The translations under genes and the position numbers were made by a program. From positions 1-14,750 of the forward strand of contig JADZCW010000175.1 of NCBI GenBank assembly GCA_020851395.1: a stretch of 14,750 nt of DNA, written 5' to 3'. The DNA comes from Phycisphaeraceae bacterium (lineage in GTDB: Bacteria; Planctomycetota; Phycisphaerae; Phycisphaerales; Phycisphaeraceae). Below the pieces are notes generated by a model. That model worked only from the letters and a program-made list of their open reading frames with translations. It did not search any database and was not told the origin of the DNA. Shown here in pieces: positions 14,043-14,750 of this stretch. Numbering within the stretch: position 1 is the first letter of the stretch; every line of letters starts with the position of its first letter.

Positions 14043-14527
14043 TACTCGTGGACTTCGACGATCTGGGCCTTGACGGCATCCAGGTCCAGGATCGCGACGG
14101 TGCAGCGGTCATGGACCCAGCCGCAGCATTCGCCGGGGTTGAGGATGAGCTTGCCGTCGCGGGCCTCGTTGACGACCTCGTGCGTGTGGCCGGTGATGAC
14201 CACGTCGGCGCCGGCCAGGTCGGTGGGCTTGAGCCAGTCGATGAAGTGGTGGACGACGAGGGTCTTGCCGCCGATCGTCATCCGCAGCGGGCCGTCCTGG
14301 ATGTTCGGCAGGACAGCCTTGAGGCCCTTGCGTTCGCCATCGTTGTTGCCGTAGACGCAGTGGAACGGGATGTCAAGCACCTCGGGGGCGACGACCTTGG
14401 CGGCGAAGGGGGCGATGAAGTCGCCGGCGTGGATGACGGCGTCAACCTTGAGGTGCCGGAACATGGCCACGGCCCGACGGAACGTCGGCAGGCGGTCGTG
14501 CGTGTCGCTCAGGACGCCGATCTTCAT
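14042..14527 (-). CDS. Metallophosphoesterase (YfcE/MJ0936-type phosphodiesterase)
   Basis: This 161-residue calcineurin-like phosphoesterase belongs to the small YfcE/MJ0936 group, cytoplasmic two-metal phosphodiesterases whose natural substrates are mostly unknown. All metal motifs are present: LSDTH (Asp8, His10), HAGD (Asp36), YGNND (Asn61), the His in VVHHF (92-95) and GHTHE at 113-117 near the C-terminal half, followed by NPGEC, a family variant of NPGS. Length matches the family (about 160). The ATG at 14527 places the first beta strand MKIGVLSDTH at the N-terminus as in homologues; GGGGGA lies about 12 bases upstream, a long spacing. An in-frame TTG at 14575 would add 16 residues that do not match the family. 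It is read towards the PEP-CTERM gene, 285 bp away. Confidence 0.94.
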   Translation of the reverse strand: MKIGVLSDTHDRLPTFRRAVAMFRHLKVDAVIHAGDFIAPFAAKVVAPEVLDIPFHCVYGNNDGERKGLKAVLPNIQDGPLRMTIGGKTLVVHHFIDWLKPTDLAGADVVITGHTHEVVNEARDGKLILNPGECCGWVHDRCTVAILDLDAVKAQIVEVHE

Positions 14528-14610
14528 GCGCTTGACCAGTCCCCCGGCGTGAAGGTTGCGACGCTCAACGATCAAGACAAGACAGTACGACGACCACAGA
14601 TATGAGCGGC

Positions 14611-14640
14611 ATCGTAACAGAGTGAACTGGGGTCATTCAA
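14611..14640 (-). promoter_or_regulatory. Possible sigma-70-type promoter for the phosphoesterase gene
   Basis: On the minus strand TTGAAT (14635-14640) and TACGAT (14611-14616) are 18 bp apart, each matching four of six consensus bases. Transcription would start near 14604, leaving a leader of about 77 bases. The remaining bases 14641-14750 hold no gene I can support; any neighbour lies past the right edge. Confidence 0.35.
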
Positions 14641-14750
14641 ACGGTCGTTCCTGGGGTGGATTGGTAGGCTGGTTTGGAGCGAGTATGGTGGGAGGATCAT
14701 AGGGGGCCTGCAAGCCTCCCCGGAACGGCATGCAGACTCGGCAAACGAAA

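Overview
The window is about 14.75 kb of GC-rich DNA, packed with genes on both strands. It looks like the chromosome of a bacterium from the Planctomycetota, most likely the class Phycisphaerae. I infer this from a PEP-CTERM (exosortase-sorted) protein, a giant AsmA-like envelope protein, a secreted glycosidase, and Thr-Gln-Pro / Ala-Thr-Arg-Pro low-complexity linkers in unrelated proteins. It is an inference from protein style; there is no rRNA or other marker here. I see no tRNA or rRNA gene, IS element, prophage, CRISPR array or defence island.

Layout. (1) Positions 1-2629, minus strand: an SDR oxidoreductase, then gcvPA and the N-terminal third or less of gcvPB (cut by the window edge). 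The last two are the halves of the split glycine decarboxylase P-protein. (2) Positions 2664-3479, plus strand: bioD, read divergently from the SDR with only 34 bp between start codons. (3) Positions 3496-7266, minus strand: one 1256-residue AsmA-like inner-membrane-anchored protein, convergent with bioD. (4) Positions 7383-11380, plus strand: a stand-alone tRNA-binding (MetRS-beta/EMAP-type) protein, argJ, a secreted FKBP-type prolyl isomerase and a secreted clan GH-A (GH5-like) glycosidase. (5) Positions 11407-14527, minus strand: metallophosphoesterase, PEP-CTERM protein, thiL and a tsaE gene whose product carries a C-terminal YacG zinc ribbon. thiL and tsaE overlap by ATGA.

Most genes are housekeeping: one-carbon metabolism (GcvP), biotin (BioD), arginine (ArgJ), thiamine diphosphate (ThiL) and tRNA t6A modification (TsaE). 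They are scattered rather than grouped by pathway, as is common in this phylum. An envelope/secretion theme links the AsmA-like protein, the periplasmic FKBP, the secreted glycosidase and the PEP-CTERM protein.

Nothing here is clearly a new multi-gene system. The most unusual item is the TsaE-YacG fusion. Next come an AT-rich island bounded by a perfect 13-bp inverted repeat next to the PEP-CTERM gene, and the PEP-CTERM protein itself, whose body I do not recognise. Long open frames opposite gcvPA, the AsmA-like gene and others are GC-rich shadows and are not annotated.
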